Assembly: GCA_028293095.1 (NCBI GenBank)
Contig: JAQGPK010000071.1
Coordinates: 1-7,154 of the forward strand
Reading direction: 5' to 3'
DNA from: Chlamydiia bacterium
Lineage (GTDB): Bacteria; Chlamydiota; Chlamydiia; Chlamydiales; FEN-1388
DNA length: 7,154 nt
Positions 5,145 to 7,154 of this stretch are shown in pieces. The translations under genes were made by a program, and so were the position numbers. Each line of letters starts with the position of its first letter. Position 1 is the first letter of the stretch. Under the pieces are notes generated by a model. That model was not told the DNA's origin. It searched no databases and saw only the letters and a list, made by a program, of their open reading frames with translations.

Positions 5145-7103
5145 ATGCAGCAAAAGCTCTTTTCTCTCCTTTTTCTCTTTATAGCTCTTTTTACGTTCCA
5201 GCTACCAGCTGAAGAAGTATTTGAAGATAACTGTGGATGTTATGAAACTAATGGGGGATTCGATATATACTATGATTTTGGCACCTATTTTCCAGGCGTA
5301 CATAAAACAGATGGTTACCACTCGAAATATGATCTTGAGCGATTGAGGGCCATATACAATACTAAAACACGCCATCTCACCTCTACCATATACGAAATTC
5401 CTGAAGATGTGTCTCGTTCTGAATGTATTCCCCAAGTAGAGCGTCAACAGTTTCGTGATGAACGTCAAAAACTTCTCAGCATCCATGAAGAAAAAACAGG
5501 GTATCCGCGAAAATATTTTGCAGAGTATCAAGGACTCTTAGATTACGCTACTCAATGGATTGACTTACAATATCGTTGGAGGATAGCTCATTTAAAAGCT
5601 CAGGCACCTCTCTATCCATGGGCTCGGCGCACACTGGATGCCGATTTGGAATATGAAGAAGATTACCGATCTAGACAGCTGGTAGGAATTGAAGAAGATC
5701 GCCAATATGTCAGTGAGATTTTTAATCAGATTTATGCTTACTGTCAGAAACAGCATACCTGCTTGAGAACGCACTATGAAAATGGTCTGCAAAAGTTCGC
5801 GCAAGGAGAGATCCATGAAGGGTTACGCTCTGCGGCAACTCTTATCGAACTATCAAGAAAGCATAATAAAACTAAATTCACTACAGCTGACACCTATTTC
5901 AAATATGGCATGGAGTATGCCCAAGCCCATGAGTTTGGTCTTGCCATTGATGCATTGACAGTCGCTATTGAACTTGATCCTACAAATGTGGATGCACACA
6001 TTGAACGTGCTGCCTGCTTATTTGAAGTGGGTGAGTTTGATGCAGCTCTAAAAGACCTCACTCCAGAAGTACGTGAGAAATACCTCAAGCCTGTCCATAC
6101 AGAATCTGCGCTAGAATTTAATACAGGATTTCTCTGTGGATACGCTTCAGGCACATGGACAGGCATTAAGGACATCCCAGAATCTCTCCTTTATTCTGTA
6201 AAAGGAATCAGCCAAGCCCTGTGGGCTGGCGTAAAAGATCCTTTAGCCGTTCCTCAAAACCTCTATGACTCCTATGTAAACGCTATTGAGTTTATTAAAA
6301 AGCAAGATCTCAAATCTATTGCTCACCTTCTTGCTCCTGAAGCCTTTGAACTGATCAAAGACTGGGATACTTTTGACTCACGCACACGCGGTAACAAGCT
6401 GGGATTTGTCATCGGTAAGTATGGGTTTGAAATATTTACCAACCTCTATAGCGGAGGCTCACAAAAAGCGTTCCAAGCAGTTAGAAGAACAAATATTGCA
6501 TGTAATTTAAATGCACTAACCTCCTCGGGAGCAAATAAAGCCCAAATCATTGCAAGAACCAAAATTATTGCGCAGAAGAGAAACGAATTTTTAGTAAAAT
6601 CTTATCAGTTCGAAAAGCTCACTCAAGCAAATGCTTCTAGAGCACAGCAAGCAGCTAAATTAGGTAAGGTTGAAGCACAACTCTCCTCTCTTGCAGTTGA
6701 AAATCTCGCTATTAAACGCCAGATGTATTTTAATTCAGTGAAGCTGCAAAAAGATTGCCAAGGAAAGCATATTAAGACTCATCATAGTTATAACAACTTA
6801 GATGTTGCTGAACGTGGAAAAAAATCAATATTGGATCTATCAATGGAAGAAACGGAAGCTATTCTTAAAAGAACTGCTGGAACTGGAAAGTGTAAAAAAG
6901 GGTCGTTAGCTATGCATAATTACCAAGAAATAGTCGATTGCGGAAAAGAAATAGGGGCGCATATTGACCCGAGCGGTATAGAAACTCGAACACGATACGC
7001 CACTATTCATTATAGAAAGAGGGGCGAAGCACACCTAGTGCCGGAACACCCAAATTATTGGGAATCATGTAATGAATACACAGCTTCTTTACTGAGATAC
7101 TAG
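5145..7103 (+). CDS. Secreted TPR protein with C-terminal Ntox50-like toxin domain
   Basis: 652 residues from ATG 5145. Residues 1-22 are a Sec signal peptide (Lys4, a Leu/Phe-rich core, probable cleavage after LPA), so the protein leaves the cytoplasm. The mature start has a CxC pair. Two TPR units lie at about 249-282 and 283-306 (motif AIELDP at 274-279), with similar helices before them. Residues 325 to about 450 (FNTGF, later GNKLGFVIGKYGFEIF) look like the pre-toxin region seen before variable C-terminal domains. A helical stretch follows to about 535. The end (about 538-640) matches what I recall of the polymorphic toxin type 50 (Ntox50) family: KHI at 541-543, GTG at 579-581, VDCGKEIG at 597-604, IHYRKRG at 621-627 and HLVP at 630-633. 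That family is predicted to include RNases. His542, His622 and His630 are candidate active-site residues, by inference. The next ORF starts 8 bases on and may encode immunity. Confidence 0.8.
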   Translation: MQQKLFSLLFLFIALFTFQLPAEEVFEDNCGCYETNGGFDIYYDFGTYFPGVHKTDGYHSKYDLERLRAIYNTKTRHLTSTIYEIPEDVSRSECIPQVERQQFRDERQKLLSIHEEKTGYPRKYFAEYQGLLDYATQWIDLQYRWRIAHLKAQAPLYPWARRTLDADLEYEEDYRSRQLVGIEEDRQYVSEIFNQIYAYCQKQHTCLRTHYENGLQKFAQGEIHEGLRSAATLIELSRKHNKTKFTTADTYFKYGMEYAQAHEFGLAIDALTVAIELDPTNVDAHIERAACLFEVGEFDAALKDLTPEVREKYLKPVHTESALEFNTGFLCGYASGTWTGIKDIPESLLYSVKGISQALWAGVKDPLAVPQNLYDSYVNAIEFIKKQDLKSIAHLLAPEAFELIKDWDTFDSRTRGNKLGFVIGKYGFEIFTNLYSGGSQKAFQAVRRTNIACNLNALTSSGANKAQIIARTKIIAQKRNEFLVKSYQFEKLTQANASRAQQAAKLGKVEAQLSSLAVENLAIKRQMYFNSVKLQKDCQGKHIKTHHSYNNLDVAERGKKSILDLSMEETEAILKRTAGTGKCKKGSLAMHNYQEIVDCGKEIGAHIDPSGIETRTRYATIHYRKRGEAHLVPEHPNYWESCNEYTASLLRY

Positions 7104-7111
7104 CGGGCATT

Positions 7112-7154
7112 ATGACTCCAGAAAAGATTTACCGAAGATTTGAAAAAATAAATG
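7112..7154 (+). CDS. Start of a downstream ORF, candidate immunity protein (partial)
   Basis: ATG 7112 follows the toxin-like gene's TAG by 8 bases and stays open to the edge of the window, giving 14 residues that begin MTPEKIYRRFEKIN. The spacing implies co-transcription and probably coupled translation; the only purine-rich patch upstream is a weak GCGGG. In polymorphic toxin loci the cognate immunity gene normally occupies this position, often as a small soluble protein. Too little is visible to name a family, and identity as immunity rests on position only. Confidence 0.5.
   Translation, partial: MTPEKIYRRFEKIN

Overview
The window looks like chromosomal DNA from an environmental (amoeba-associated) member of the Chlamydiae. 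The signs are a tiny Lys/Arg-rich Hc2-type histone-like protein, a conserved chlamydial-style hypothetical gene coupled directly to priA, and accessory genes typical of amoeba symbionts: a leucine-rich-repeat protein, a coiled-coil protein and a secreted TPR/toxin-type protein. The lineage call rests on gene style and gene order from memory, not on a search, and family or genus cannot be fixed.

Layout, left to right. Bases 1-135 are the C-terminal end of a + strand LRR protein. A 3' flank with LRR-like residue outside the reading frame follows, then a clear intrinsic terminator (237-260). Next is an AT-rich stretch with a -10-like box, a long near-perfect leader hairpin (507-542), and a 35-residue basic protein (572-679) with its own terminator (693-723). 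Then come a Pro-rich conserved hypothetical gene (759-1661) and, 5 bases later, priA (1667-3892), the replication-restart helicase, with all its motifs and eight zinc cysteines intact. A terminator-like hairpin lies inside the last codons of priA.

A coiled-coil / leucine-zipper gene runs on the - strand (3895-4635) and converges on priA with 2 bases between stops. A gene-poor, AT-rich stretch of about 500 bases (4636-5144) carries its likely promoter, a hairpin that reads as a - strand terminator with no - strand gene feeding it, and a broken-looking open frame. The + strand gene 5145-7103 has a very strong ribosome binding site and encodes a Sec-exported protein: signal peptide, TPR-like repeats, a helical pre-toxin-like middle, and a C-terminal domain that I recognise as resembling the polymorphic toxin type 50 (Ntox50) family. 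Eight bases after its stop an ORF begins that runs off the window. It sits where a cognate immunity gene would be expected.

The priA block (759-3892) is housekeeping. The flanks are accessory DNA likely concerned with host or competitor interaction. The toxin/immunity-type locus on the right edge is the most interesting item.
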